NCBI GenBank assembly: GCA_023435265.1
Contig: JAEYRZ010000116.1
Coordinates: forward strand, 1 to 8,342
Source: Pseudomonadota bacterium
Lineage (GTDB): Bacteria; Desulfobacterota; Desulfobacteria; Desulfobacterales; Desulfosarcinaceae
Reading direction: 5' to 3'
DNA length: 8,342 bases
The first letter of the stretch is position 1; every line of letters starts with the position of its first letter. The notes below the pieces were generated by a model, which was not told where the DNA came from, did not search any database, and saw nothing but the letters and a program-made list of their open reading frames with translations. Both the position numbers and the translations under genes were made by a program. Of this stretch, positions 1 to 7,040 are shown piece after piece.

Positions 1-147
1 CGGCGCTTTCACCTCGGGTATGCCCAGCCGGGCGACGAGGTCGCGCAGGCAGGCGCCGTCCGGCAATTCGAGCAGCGCCCCACGTTCCGGGTCGTAGTCG
101 GGGTAGTGCGTGCGCAGGGTTGAGAACAGTTTTACGGTGACGTGCAT
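1..147 (-). CDS. MoaD/ThiS-family sulfur-carrier-like protein, C-terminus cut off by the window edge
   Basis: The first 49 residues are readable, beginning MHVTVKLFSTLRTHYPDYDP and continuing through GALLELPDGACLRDLVARLG. The pattern is typical of the ubiquitin-like beta-grasp fold of MoaD/ThiS proteins: a first strand VTVKLF, a hairpin ending LELPDG, then a helix with the 'T/C-L-R-D-L' motif. The diagnostic C-terminal Gly-Gly lies outside the window, so carrier activity cannot be confirmed. The ATG (147-145) starts 8 nt after the TAG of the oxidoreductase gene, so the two are almost certainly co-transcribed; only a weak GAG-type ribosome binding site is seen. Genes of this family commonly follow AOR-family genes, where they are thought to serve synthesis or insertion of the tungsto/molybdo-pterin cofactor. 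Assignment to the fold is fairly secure; the exact role is inferred. Confidence 0.8.
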   Translation of the reverse strand, partial: MHVTVKLFSTLRTHYPDYDPERGALLELPDGACLRDLVARLGIPEVKAP

Positions 148-155
148 GGGCAGCT

Positions 156-1874
156 CTACTCGAACTCGAAAGTGCGATCCATTTCTTCATCGCTGATCGT
201 CACCACGGTGTTGTGGGGCGGCAGCGGTTCTTCATAGAAAAAGCGCGGCAGGCGGTCGTCCTTGCGCGTAAAACCCGCCTTGCGGTTGAATTCGCGTTCG
301 GCCCGCAGCACCTGCAGACCCATTTCGCCGAGCGTCTGTGGTTCGAACCGGGTGCCCAGCTTGGCGTTGATGGCCTGTGTGAACGCCCGGCTGCCTTCGG
401 GTGAGGCGAGGACATGGCTGGCCAGCACGCACAACCCCATGCTGTCCACCACGGCCATGGCGATCTGGCTGGCGCGCGAGGCCTCCACCTGCCCCTTGGG
501 CTGCAGCGGATCCAGCCTGCCGGCGACATATTCGGCCACCACGTTGCCGGCCGTGTGATCGGCGCCCATGGGACTGGTGGCATAGGTGACCGCATTGCCC
601 TGCATGGCCCGCGGGTCGTAGCCCGATATGCTCTGGCCCTTGACCACCGGTATGCGGTGGTGATTGAAATGGCGTCCCACGGCCGCCGGTCCGTCGCCGA
701 AAATGAGTCCCAGCGGGGTGGCCCGGCCGATTTCTTCGACAATCTCGATGGCCGCCCGGCCGTCTCCGAAAGGCCGGAAACCCGCGTCCATGGCCACTGC
801 AACGCCCACGCCGGTGCTCATGGTATCGATGCCGATGTCGTCGCACAGGAAATCGAGACGCGCGATGGTATCGAGATCGTCGATTCCGGTCATGCCGCCC
901 ATGGACCAGATGGTTTCATACTCGAGCGAACTGGTGACATACTTGCCCTGCTGGTCGACGAATTCATTGGAGCAGCGGATGATGCACTTGGAGCAGCCGC
1001 GGTGTGTGGTCCTGCCGCCGCGCTTGGCGATCACTTCGGCCATGTGTTCGCCGCTGATTTTTTCCCAGCCGTCGAAGACCCCTCGCGTGGCGTTGTAGGA
1101 TGGAAACCCGCCCATCGAATTGACGGGCGCCACCAATCCGGCAGTGCCCAGCCTGGGCATCACCTGGCCGCTGAACGGGTTCGAGCGCACGGCCTTGGCA
1201 AAGGCGCGTGAAGCCTGCTCGAAGGCTTTGGGATCGGCGATGATGTCCGCGGCTTTGCCGCGTTGATCCAGAACGACGGCTTTGAGACCCTTCGAGCCCA
1301 TCACCGCGCCCAGGCCCCCGCGTCCGGCGGCCCTGCAGGGGCGCCCTTTGGTATCGGTGCTCTGGATGGAGGCCGCGCGCATGCGCGCTTCCCCCGCCGG
1401 TCCGACGCACATGATGGCCTGGTGCGGGCCGAAGCGCGCCACCAGCTTTTCGACCAGCGCATAGGTGCGCATGCCTTTGAGTTCAGCGGCGTCCAGCAGA
1501 GCGGCGTTTCCCTGAGCGTCAATGGTCAGGATGGAGAGGCCCTCGGGGTCCTGTCCCTGGACGATGATGCCCGTGATTCCCAGGCGGCCGGCTGCATCCC
1601 CGAAAGTGCCGCCGGCGTTGCTCTCCTTGATCGTCCCGGTGAGCGGGCTCTTGGCACCTACGGCGATCCGGCTCGTATTGACCAGCTGCGTCCCGCCGAG
1701 CAGCCCGGGAGCGAAAACGAGTTTGTTTTCCGGCCCCAGGGGATCGCAGTGTGGCGGCACTTCGGCGTTGATCACGGCCGCAATCAGTCCGCGGCCCCCC
1801 AGGCCGACATATAGGGGCGGAACCGCCTCGGTTTTGATGGTTTTGGACGAAAGGTCGACCCGAATCAATTTCAT
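156..1874 (-). CDS. aor: Aldehyde:ferredoxin oxidoreductase family protein (tungsten/molybdenum bis-pterin, 4Fe-4S)
   Basis: A 572-residue protein, close to the usual ~600 for AOR enzymes, which oxidise aldehydes to carboxylic acids (or the reverse) with ferredoxin in the cytoplasm. Visible signatures: N-terminal GGRGL near residue 27; GRGGLGAVMGSKGLKA at 184-199; cluster ligands in CSKCIIRC, Cys294, Cys297 and Cys301, with the fourth, Cys482, in DSMGLC (477-482); and DDIGID (345-350). The last two are the paired DxxGL(C/D) pterin-binding motifs of the family. The C-terminus ends in the usual KDDRLPRFFYEEPL stretch. I start at MKLIRVDLSS because GAGGAG (1880-1885) lies 5 nt upstream and family members begin this way; an in-frame ATG at 1943 would add 23 unconserved residues. 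A MoaD-like gene follows directly. Substrate and metal cannot be read from the sequence. Confidence 0.93.
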   Translation of the reverse strand: MKLIRVDLSSKTIKTEAVPPLYVGLGGRGLIAAVINAEVPPHCDPLGPENKLVFAPGLLGGTQLVNTSRIAVGAKSPLTGTIKESNAGGTFGDAAGRLGITGIIVQGQDPEGLSILTIDAQGNAALLDAAELKGMRTYALVEKLVARFGPHQAIMCVGPAGEARMRAASIQSTDTKGRPCRAAGRGGLGAVMGSKGLKAVVLDQRGKAADIIADPKAFEQASRAFAKAVRSNPFSGQVMPRLGTAGLVAPVNSMGGFPSYNATRGVFDGWEKISGEHMAEVIAKRGGRTTHRGCSKCIIRCSNEFVDQQGKYVTSSLEYETIWSMGGMTGIDDLDTIARLDFLCDDIGIDTMSTGVGVAVAMDAGFRPFGDGRAAIEIVEEIGRATPLGLIFGDGPAAVGRHFNHHRIPVVKGQSISGYDPRAMQGNAVTYATSPMGADHTAGNVVAEYVAGRLDPLQPKGQVEASRASQIAMAVVDSMGLCVLASHVLASPEGSRAFTQAINAKLGTRFEPQTLGEMGLQVLRAEREFNRKAGFTRKDDRLPRFFYEEPLPPHNTVVTISDEEMDRTFEFE

Positions 1875-1879
1875 GCGCA

Positions 1880-1885
1880 CTCCTC
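1880..1885 (-). promoter_or_regulatory. Ribosome binding site of the AOR gene
   Basis: On the minus strand GAGGAG stands 5 nt before the ATG at 1874. It decides the start in favour of MKLIRVD over the longer in-frame ATG at 1943. Confidence 0.75.
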
Positions 1886-1922
1886 GGGCATTTCGGGCGC
1901 AGGGGCCGGCAACGACAGCGGA

Positions 1923-1937
1923 GCGCCGCTTCGGCGC
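1923..1937 (-). repeat. Hairpin in the AOR leader
   Basis: A perfect 6-bp inverted repeat, GCGCCG-AAG-CGGCGC as read on the minus strand, lies in the roughly 115-nt stretch between the candidate AOR promoter and the AOR start codon. It would fold in the mRNA leader. No T-run follows, so it is not an intrinsic terminator. Its role is unknown. Confidence 0.5.
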
Positions 1938-1996
1938 ATCCACTCCGCGCGATCGTTTCCCCGCTCCCTTGCGAACGCTGCAGGCCAGCGTCGATA

Positions 1997-2025
1997 ATAG
2001 TAAGTTTTAAAGGAAACTCTAACAA
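1997..2025 (-). promoter_or_regulatory. Candidate sigma-70-type promoter for the AOR-moaD unit
   Basis: On the minus strand TTGTTA (2025-2020) and TACTAT (2002-1997) are separated by exactly 17 bp. Each matches its consensus at 4 of 6 positions. The spacer and surroundings are the most AT-rich part of this intergenic region. Transcription would begin near 1990 and give a leader of about 115 nt. The assignment is by pattern only. Confidence 0.5.
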
Positions 2026-2061
2026 GTTACTTCCAAGAGTTCAATGGGCATGGAGGAACCG

Positions 2062-2082
2062 GCCGCGGAATCTGCCCGCGGC
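2062..2082. repeat. GC-rich inverted repeat between the AOR and prfC genes
   Basis: GCCGCGG (2062-2068) and CCGCGGC (2076-2082) form a perfect 7-bp stem with a 7-nt loop. It sits upstream of the AOR promoter candidate and is followed on the plus strand by TTCTTCTC. No plus-strand gene precedes it, so a terminator role is unlikely; a protein-binding dyad or chance GC-rich structure are both possible. Confidence 0.4.
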
Positions 2083-2140
2083 TTCTTCTCAAGCCAAGGC
2101 GTCCCGCTTCCGGGAAGAGGCGCCGCGCCGCAGATTTCAA

Positions 2141-2169
2141 TTGACAACCCTGAAAACAGCGCTTAAACA
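2141..2169 (+). promoter_or_regulatory. Candidate promoter upstream of prfC
   Basis: A perfect -35 hexamer TTGACA (2141-2146) is followed after 17 bp by TAAACA (2164-2169), which matches the -10 consensus at only 3 of 6 positions. It would give a leader of about 210 nt for prfC. Confidence 0.3.
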
Positions 2170-2281
2170 CCCCGTTCATGAAAATTCGATCACTTATCCG
2201 CATGTTTCCTTTTTGTTCCATCCCTCATCGGCCGGTGCGCAGCGACGCGGCCAACAGACCCACCCCGCCCTGATCCGTTCG

Positions 2282-2287
2282 TATAAT
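2282..2287 (+). promoter_or_regulatory. Isolated perfect -10 element near prfC
   Basis: TATAAT matches the -10 consensus exactly and would place a transcript start about 90 nt before prfC. However, no -35 hexamer is seen at spacings of 15-19 bp, and no TGn extension precedes it. It could be an activator-dependent promoter or coincidence. Confidence 0.25.
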
Positions 2288-2342
2288 AAGCAGTTCGATC
2301 CGCGGCCCGTTCGGTGCCCTTCCGACCGAAGCCCACGGGCAG

Positions 2343-2373
2343 CCTGTCATCGGAATCCGACAGGAATCCGGCA
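2343..2373 (+). repeat. Tandem 11-bp repeat overlapping a hairpin just before prfC
   Basis: GGAATCCGACA (2352-2362) is followed immediately by GGAATCCGGCA (2363-2373), a head-to-tail repeat with one mismatch. The first copy also takes part in a dyad: CCTGT (2343-2347) pairs with ACAGG (2360-2364), and CGG pairs with CCG inside it. It ends about 12 nt before the first possible prfC start, so a fold here could affect translation. Confidence 0.45.
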
Positions 2374-2384
2374 ACCGTAAGAGG

Positions 2385-3998
2385 ATGAAGCGATTGAATA
2401 TGAACAGCCAAACCAACCGGTCATTCAACCGAGAAGTCGACCGCCGGCGAACCTTCGGCATTATCAGCCACCCGGATGCAGGCAAAACCACGCTGACCGA
2501 AAAATTGCTGCTCTTCGGCGGCGCCATCCAGATGGCGGGTTCGATCAAGGCCCGCAAGGCGGCACGCCACGCCACCAGCGACTGGATGGCCATCGAGCAG
2601 GAGCGGGGTATTTCGGTGACCAGTTCCGTTATGAAATTCAATTACCGCGACTACGAAATCAACCTGCTGGACACGCCCGGACACCAGGATTTCTCGGAAG
2701 ATACCTACCGCGTGCTCACCGCCGTGGACAGCGCCGTCATGGTGATCGACAGCGTCAAGGGAGTGGAGGCGCAAACCCGCAAGCTGATGGAAGTGTGTCG
2801 GATGCGCAACACGCCCATCCTGACCTTCGTCAACAAGCTCGACCGCGAGGGCATGACGCCGCTTGACCTGTTGAGCGATATCGAAGAGAAGCTGCAGATC
2901 GAGTGCGCTCCGCTCTCGTGGCCGATCGGCATGGGCAAACGCTTCAAGGGAACCTACAACTTCTTCCGAAGAGAACTGACGCTCTTCACCCCCGGTCAGG
3001 AATACCGACCAGGAGATGCGGTCACGATCCGCGATCTGGCCGATCCGTTGCTGGACGCATTGCTGGGCGGCCAGGCGGACGAACTGCGCGAGGATGTCGC
3101 CCTGCTGGAAGGGGCCGCCAATCCCTTCGATCTGCATGAATTTTTAAAAGGCAACCAGACGCCTGTTTTCTTCGGCAGCGCGGTCAACAATTTCGGCGTG
3201 CGCGAACTGCTCGATGCTTTTGTCGAGATTGCGCCGGCACCCCTGCCAAGGCCGACCACCACCCGTACGGTCTTACCGCAGGAGACCTCTTTCTCGGGAT
3301 TTGTGTTCAAAGTGCAAGCCAACATGGACCCTGCGCACCGCGACCGGATCGCCTTCCTGCGCGTCTGTTCGGGGCAGTTCCGGCGGGGGATGCGCGTACG
3401 GCATCACCGTCTGGGCAAGGACATGCTCATCGCCAATCCGATCATTTTCATGGCCCAGGACCGCAGCATGGTGGAGGAGGCCTGGCCGGGCGACATCATC
3501 GGCATTCACAACCACGGCACGATCCGCATCGGCGATACCTTCTCGGAAAAGGAACCGCTGACATTCACCGGAATTCCCAATTTCGCCCCCGAACATTTCC
3601 GCCGGGTGCGGCTGATCTCGCCGCTCAAAGCCAAGCAGCTTCAGCGCGGCCTGAATCAGCTGGTCGAAGAAGGGGCGGTGCAGGTCTTTCGCACGTTAAC
3701 CGGAAACGACCTGATCCTCGGTGCGGTCGGGGTGCTGCAGTTCGAGGTGACCATGGCCCGGCTCAAGACGGAGTACGGTGTGGATGCCGCCTATGAACCG
3801 GTCGACTATGCCACCGCCCGCTGGGTGGGCTGTGAAGACCGGAAAAAGCTGGCCGCTTTTGAAAAGGCCAACCAGATGAAACTGGCCACCGACGCCGAGG
3901 GCAATCTGACCTATCTGGCACCGAGCGAGTGGCAGCTCAAGTGCATGGTCGAGGATTGGCCCGACATTCGTTTCCACAAGACCCGCGAGTGCCGCTGA
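2385..3998 (+). CDS. prfC: Peptide chain release factor 3 (RF3), translational GTPase
   Basis: RF3 is the GTPase that recycles RF1/RF2 from the ribosome after termination. The 537-residue frame is close to the ~529 of E. coli RF3. The GTPase motifs are all intact: SHPDAGKT (28-35, G1), ERGISVTSS (73-81, switch I/G2), DTPGHQDF (96-103, G3), NKLD (150-153, G4) and SWPIG (178-182, likely G5 region). Domains II and III follow and the end, FHKTRE, is typical. SHPDAGKTT together with SWPIGMG separates RF3 from EF-G. The start is uncertain: AAGAGG abuts the ATG at 2385, lies about 8 nt before an in-frame TTG at 2394 and about 15 nt before ATG 2400 (MNSQTNRS). I give the outermost start; 2394 or 2400 is plausible. 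The gene is a single unit ending in a strong hairpin. Confidence 0.96.
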   Translation: MKRLNMNSQTNRSFNREVDRRRTFGIISHPDAGKTTLTEKLLLFGGAIQMAGSIKARKAARHATSDWMAIEQERGISVTSSVMKFNYRDYEINLLDTPGHQDFSEDTYRVLTAVDSAVMVIDSVKGVEAQTRKLMEVCRMRNTPILTFVNKLDREGMTPLDLLSDIEEKLQIECAPLSWPIGMGKRFKGTYNFFRRELTLFTPGQEYRPGDAVTIRDLADPLLDALLGGQADELREDVALLEGAANPFDLHEFLKGNQTPVFFGSAVNNFGVRELLDAFVEIAPAPLPRPTTTRTVLPQETSFSGFVFKVQANMDPAHRDRIAFLRVCSGQFRRGMRVRHHRLGKDMLIANPIIFMAQDRSMVEEAWPGDIIGIHNHGTIRIGDTFSEKEPLTFTGIPNFAPEHFRRVRLISPLKAKQLQRGLNQLVEEGAVQVFRTLTGNDLILGAVGVLQFEVTMARLKTEYGVDAAYEPVDYATARWVGCEDRKKLAAFEKANQMKLATDAEGNLTYLAPSEWQLKCMVEDWPDIRFHKTRECR

Positions 3999-4012
3999 GC
4001 CGCCCCCAAAAA

Positions 4013-4036
4013 CAAAGCCCCGCGTGCGGGGCTTTG
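4013..4036. terminator. Shared bidirectional intrinsic terminator between prfC and dctM
   Basis: A perfect 11-bp dyad, CAAAGCCCCGC / GCGGGGCTTTG, around a central GT lies between two convergent genes (prfC stop at 3998, dctM stop at 4064). Read on the minus strand it is followed by a T-run (TTTGTTTTTGG), so it should end the TRAP operon well. Read on the plus strand it lies 15 nt after prfC but has only a short T tract within the stem end, so it is weaker in that direction. Confidence 0.85.
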
Positions 4037-4063
4037 CCTGATTCGTTGACCGGGTGAGAGGCG

Positions 4064-5380
4064 TCAGTACAGTACGTTCGGCAGCCAGAGAACGAGCTGG
4101 GGAAAGATCAGGAACAGGATGATTCCGATGAAGACCGCCAGCAGGAAGGGGAAGATCCCTTTAAAAATGTCTTCCAGTTTGATCCCGCCGCCCGGCAGGC
4201 TGCGCCCGACGCCGTAGACCACGTAGACGTTGATCCCCACCGGCGGTGTGATAACGCCCATTTCGGTCACCATGACGATGATCAGCCCGAACCAGATCGG
4301 GTCGTACCCGATGGATTGGATCAAAGGAAAGAAAATCGGCACCGTGAGCATGACCAGTGCCAGCGAGTCCATGAAGCAGCCCCCCAGGAAATAAACGCCC
4401 ACCACCATGGCCAGAACGATAACCGGCGGAAGATTAAAGCCGCCGATCCAGGAAGCGATCTCGAAGGGGATGCGGGTGACGGCCATGAACTTGCCGAAAA
4501 CCACCGCGCCGGCGATCAGCATCATGATCATGCAGGAAGTCCGCAGGGTGTCGTACAGCGCGCCCATGAAGCTTTTCCAGGTGAGCTGCCGGTGTAAGAG
4601 CGAGGCCAGCAGCACTCCGGCGACCCCCACGGCCGCCGCTTCGGTGGGTGTGAAGAGCCCGAGGAAGAGGCCGCCCATGACCAGCGCGAAGACCAGCAGG
4701 GTTTCGCCAAGATCGAGCAGCGATTTGAAGCGCGCTTTCCAGGAGAAGGTTTCGCCCTTGGGGCCCTGTTCCGGCCGCAAGGCGCACCAGATCAGGATCG
4801 TGATGATGAAAAGAATCGTGACGATGATGGCGGGAATGATGCCCGCCACGAAGAGTTTGCCGATCGATTGCTCGGTCAGCACACCGTAGACGATCAGCAC
4901 CACGCTGGGCGGCATGATCATGCCCAGGCCGCCGCCCGAGGCCACAGAGCCGGCCGACAATTGGTCCGCGTAGTTGAAGCGTTTCATTTCCGGCAGGCCC
5001 ACCGTGGCCATCGTGGCCGCGGTGGCGGCGCTCGATCCGCACACGGCACCGAAGGCGGTACAGGCCGTGACGGTGGTGATGCTCAGACCGCCGCGGATGC
5101 CGCCCAGAAATTTGTATGCGGTATTGTACAACCGCCGGCTGATGCCGCAATTGAAGGCCAATTGGCCCATCAGGACGAACAGCGGTACGGTGGTCAAATC
5201 GTAATTCGAAAACACTTCATAAAAGTCTTTGGCCAGCAGGTTAAAACCGCCGGTCGGGGAGGCGACCAGGCTGAAGCCGATCAGCCCGATCGCGGCCATG
5301 ACGTAAGCCACCGGCATGCGCGTCAGAAAGAGCAGAATCATCACCGCAATGCCGGAGATGCCGAGTAGAGTAGGGCTCAT
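4064..5380 (-). CDS. dctM: TRAP transporter large membrane subunit (DctM family)
   Basis: A 438-residue, very hydrophobic protein with about a dozen predicted membrane segments. It is the normal length for DctM, the channel-forming subunit of tripartite ATP-independent periplasmic transporters, driven by a Na+ gradient. Family signatures: CGSSAATAATMATVGLPEM (114-132), GGGLGMIMPPS (149-159), LFTPTEAAAVG (242-252) and MGVITPPVGINVYVVYGV (374-391). The two PP-containing stretches correspond to the re-entrant hairpin regions of the family. Its ATG overlaps the dctQ TGA by 4 nt (ATGA, 5377-5380), implying translational coupling, with GAGAGGA as ribosome binding site. It is the last gene of the operon and is followed by the terminator at 4013-4036. 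Confidence 0.95.
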   Translation of the reverse strand: MSPTLLGISGIAVMILLFLTRMPVAYVMAAIGLIGFSLVASPTGGFNLLAKDFYEVFSNYDLTTVPLFVLMGQLAFNCGISRRLYNTAYKFLGGIRGGLSITTVTACTAFGAVCGSSAATAATMATVGLPEMKRFNYADQLSAGSVASGGGLGMIMPPSVVLIVYGVLTEQSIGKLFVAGIIPAIIVTILFIITILIWCALRPEQGPKGETFSWKARFKSLLDLGETLLVFALVMGGLFLGLFTPTEAAAVGVAGVLLASLLHRQLTWKSFMGALYDTLRTSCMIMMLIAGAVVFGKFMAVTRIPFEIASWIGGFNLPPVIVLAMVVGVYFLGGCFMDSLALVMLTVPIFFPLIQSIGYDPIWFGLIIVMVTEMGVITPPVGINVYVVYGVGRSLPGGGIKLEDIFKGIFPFLLAVFIGIILFLIFPQLVLWLPNVLY

Positions 5381-5868
5381 TTTCCTCTCAACCTGTCAAA
5401 TGATTGTAATATGCTGCGGAGGATGAAGATCGTGAAGATCAGAAAGCTGAAGGCGACGACCAGGATGATCAAGTATTCGGGAAGTCCGAGGTTCATGGAA
5501 ACCTCTCCGGAATTCCTGAATTTGATGCTGTACTCGAACATCTTGTAGGTGACGATGCAGAAAAGCGCGAGGCTCAGAAAACCCACCATGATTTCGACCA
5601 CCGCGCGCGGCGTGCGCGGAAGTTTGTTGACAAACAGTTCGACTCCGATGTGGCCGTTGTTGATGTGCGTATCCGGCAGGGCCATGGCGGTGGCGATGGC
5701 GCCCATCAGATACATCAGTTCGATGGAGCCGAAGACCGGATGGGCGAACAGCCGACCCACGACGTCCACGCAGGTCAAAGCGGTCATGGCCATCAGCATG
5801 AGAGCGCCGATATTCCGCATTTTCCCTGAAATCCATTCAAAAAACTTCCAAACCGCATTCATAGTCAT
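5377..5868 (-). CDS. dctQ: TRAP transporter small membrane subunit (DctQ family)
   Basis: A 163-residue protein with four hydrophobic segments (about residues 18-38, 48-66, 88-108 and 127-150), the DctQ topology. The conserved GHIGVELF (72-79) after the second segment is diagnostic. DctQ scaffolds DctM in the inner membrane and helps dock the binding protein. The longest frame starts at a TTG (5889). I prefer ATG 5868 (MTMNAVWKFF), or ATG 5862 two codons further, because GGACGGA lies just before them, while the extra N-terminal residues look unconserved and would run into the base of the intergenic hairpin. The gene overlaps dctM by 4 nt and lies 84 nt after dctP. Confidence 0.9.
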   Translation of the reverse strand: MTMNAVWKFFEWISGKMRNIGALMLMAMTALTCVDVVGRLFAHPVFGSIELMYLMGAIATAMALPDTHINNGHIGVELFVNKLPRTPRAVVEIMVGFLSLALFCIVTYKMFEYSIKFRNSGEVSMNLGLPEYLIILVVAFSFLIFTIFILRSILQSFDRLRGK

Positions 5869-5892
5869 TCCGTCCGCTGAAGGGTTCAACGT

Positions 5893-5924
5893 GGGACCGG
5901 CTTACCCGGGGGGAAGCCGGTCCC
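5893..5924 (-). repeat. Stable hairpin between dctP and dctQ
   Basis: GGGACCGGCTT (5893-5903) and AAGCCGGTCCC (5914-5924) form a perfect 11-bp stem with a 10-nt loop inside the 84-nt dctP-dctQ gap. No T-run follows on the minus strand, so it is not a classical terminator. Hairpins at this place in binding-protein transport operons are known to protect the 3' end of the upstream message and so raise binding-protein yield over the membrane parts; that role is inferred here. Confidence 0.7.
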
Positions 5925-5952
5925 GTGTTCAGTGCGCTTCTTATGCTTCGCG

Positions 5953-6966
5953 CTATTTTTTGAATGCTTCCTGAATCGTGGAGACGACCTTGGCGCCATC
6001 CAGGCCCTGGCCGGTCAACTGCTTGGCATAGGCATCGATCACCGGTTTCACGGCGGCGCCCCAACGGGCCGATTCGGCCTCGTCCAGTTTGATGATCTCG
6101 TTGCCCTTCTGGCTGGCGAAGAACTGGGTTCCTTCCACATCGCTGCTGTCCCAGGCCTCGCCATGTTTCGGCGCCCATTCCTTGTTGATCGCTTCGATGA
6201 TCTGCCGATCCTTGGGATCGAGCGCGTTCCATTTATTCTTGTTCATGACCACATACATGTTGGTCGTGTAGGCGGCCGGGTAGGCAAAGGTGGCATATTT
6301 GACCACTTCGCCGATTTTCCAACCTTTGTTGGTTTCGGTTGGGTGGACGCTGCCGTCCACGACACCCTTCTGCAGCGCCTGATAGGAGTCGGGCATCGGC
6401 ATCGGAACCGGGACGCCGCCCAGGGCCGTGACCACATCGGCGCTCATTCCGGTGGAACGGATCTTCAACCCCTTCATGTCCTCCAACTTTTTGACAGCCT
6501 TGTTGCGGGTGTGCAGCAGGCCGGGACCGTGGGCGTGGAAGTACATGACCTGGGTTTCATCGAACTCTTTGGGCTTCATCGCCGTGTACAGCGCATTGGC
6601 GACCGACGTGGCCTGTTTTCCGGACTGGTAGCCGAACGGCAGGTCGACCGACGCCATGACCGGAAAGCGCCCCTGGGTGTAGGCGATGCATGAAAAACCG
6701 ATGTCGGCGATGCCGTCGACGACCCCGTCATAGGTCTGTTTGGCCTTGGTCAGCGTCTGACCGGGGAAATACTGGATTTTAACGCGCCCTTCGGTGCGTT
6801 TTTCGACTTCTTTGCACCAGGCTTCGGCGGTCTGGCTTTGAATATGGGTGGGCGGGAAAAAGTTGCTGTAGGTCAGTGTGGTTTCGGCCTGCGGCTGCGC
6901 AGGGGTGAATGCCATGAAGCCGAACAAAGCGATCGCCATAAAAAAAATCGGAATGATTCTCCTCAT
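5953..6966 (-). CDS. dctP: TRAP transporter periplasmic solute-binding protein (DctP family)
   Basis: A 337-residue protein of the usual DctP length. Residues 1-27 form a Sec signal peptide: a basic MRR start, a hydrophobic core IIPIFFMAIALFGFMAF and likely cleavage after PQA27. The mature part starts ETTLTYSNFFPPTH, a typical first strand. LEDMKGLKIRSTG carries the conserved arginine (Arg170), which in this family usually binds a substrate carboxylate, and SYQALQKGVVDGSVHP (194-209) is the family signature after it. Some residues of the expected pocket cannot be assigned to a specific ligand, so the substrate is unknown. A strong ribosome binding site, AAGGAGG (6976-6982), lies 9 nt before the ATG. 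It is the first gene of the dctPQM operon; its promoter may lie far upstream (see 7598-7627). Confidence 0.95.
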   Translation of the reverse strand: MRRIIPIFFMAIALFGFMAFTPAQPQAETTLTYSNFFPPTHIQSQTAEAWCKEVEKRTEGRVKIQYFPGQTLTKAKQTYDGVVDGIADIGFSCIAYTQGRFPVMASVDLPFGYQSGKQATSVANALYTAMKPKEFDETQVMYFHAHGPGLLHTRNKAVKKLEDMKGLKIRSTGMSADVVTALGGVPVPMPMPDSYQALQKGVVDGSVHPTETNKGWKIGEVVKYATFAYPAAYTTNMYVVMNKNKWNALDPKDRQIIEAINKEWAPKHGEAWDSSDVEGTQFFASQKGNEIIKLDEAESARWGAAVKPVIDAYAKQLTGQGLDGAKVVSTIQEAFKK

Positions 6967-6975
6967 CGAACAATC

Positions 6976-6982
6976 CCTCCTT
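6976..6982 (-). promoter_or_regulatory. Ribosome binding site of dctP
   Basis: AAGGAGG, as read on the minus strand, lies 9 nt before the dctP ATG at 6966. It supports this start, which also gives an intact signal peptide. Confidence 0.8.
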
Positions 6983-7027
6983 ATACCTGATTAATGGATT
7001 AGCCCCCTATCTCTTCTGATTTTACTT

Positions 7028-7040
7028 GATCACCTCCTTT
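7028..7040 (-). promoter_or_regulatory. Orphan Shine-Dalgarno sequence, fully complementary to the usual 16S rRNA 3' tail
   Basis: The minus strand reads AAAGGAGGTGATC, the exact complement of the common bacterial 16S 3' end GATCACCTCCTTT. It overlaps the TAA stop (7041-7039) of the 75-codon frame but has no ATG, GTG or TTG at working distance; the GTG inside it opens only a three-codon frame that stops at once. dctP starts about 60 nt downstream with its own site. Confidence 0.6.

Noticed and set aside
414..1211. 265-codon open frame on the plus strand inside the AOR gene
   Set aside because: It is antisense to a strongly conserved gene and arises from its GC-rich codon use; the translation shows no family features.
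2027..2221. 64-codon minus-strand frame between the AOR and prfC genes (inner ATG with AAAGGA upstream)
   Set aside because: It covers the AOR promoter candidate and a GC-rich hairpin, has no recognisable features and an Arg/Pro-rich end typical of chance frames.
7028..7040. Plus-strand GATCACCTCCTTT as a 16S rRNA 3' end fragment
   Set aside because: The similarity is limited to the anti-Shine-Dalgarno tail; the flanking bases do not resemble 16S helix 45, so it is better read as a Shine-Dalgarno sequence on the minus strand.
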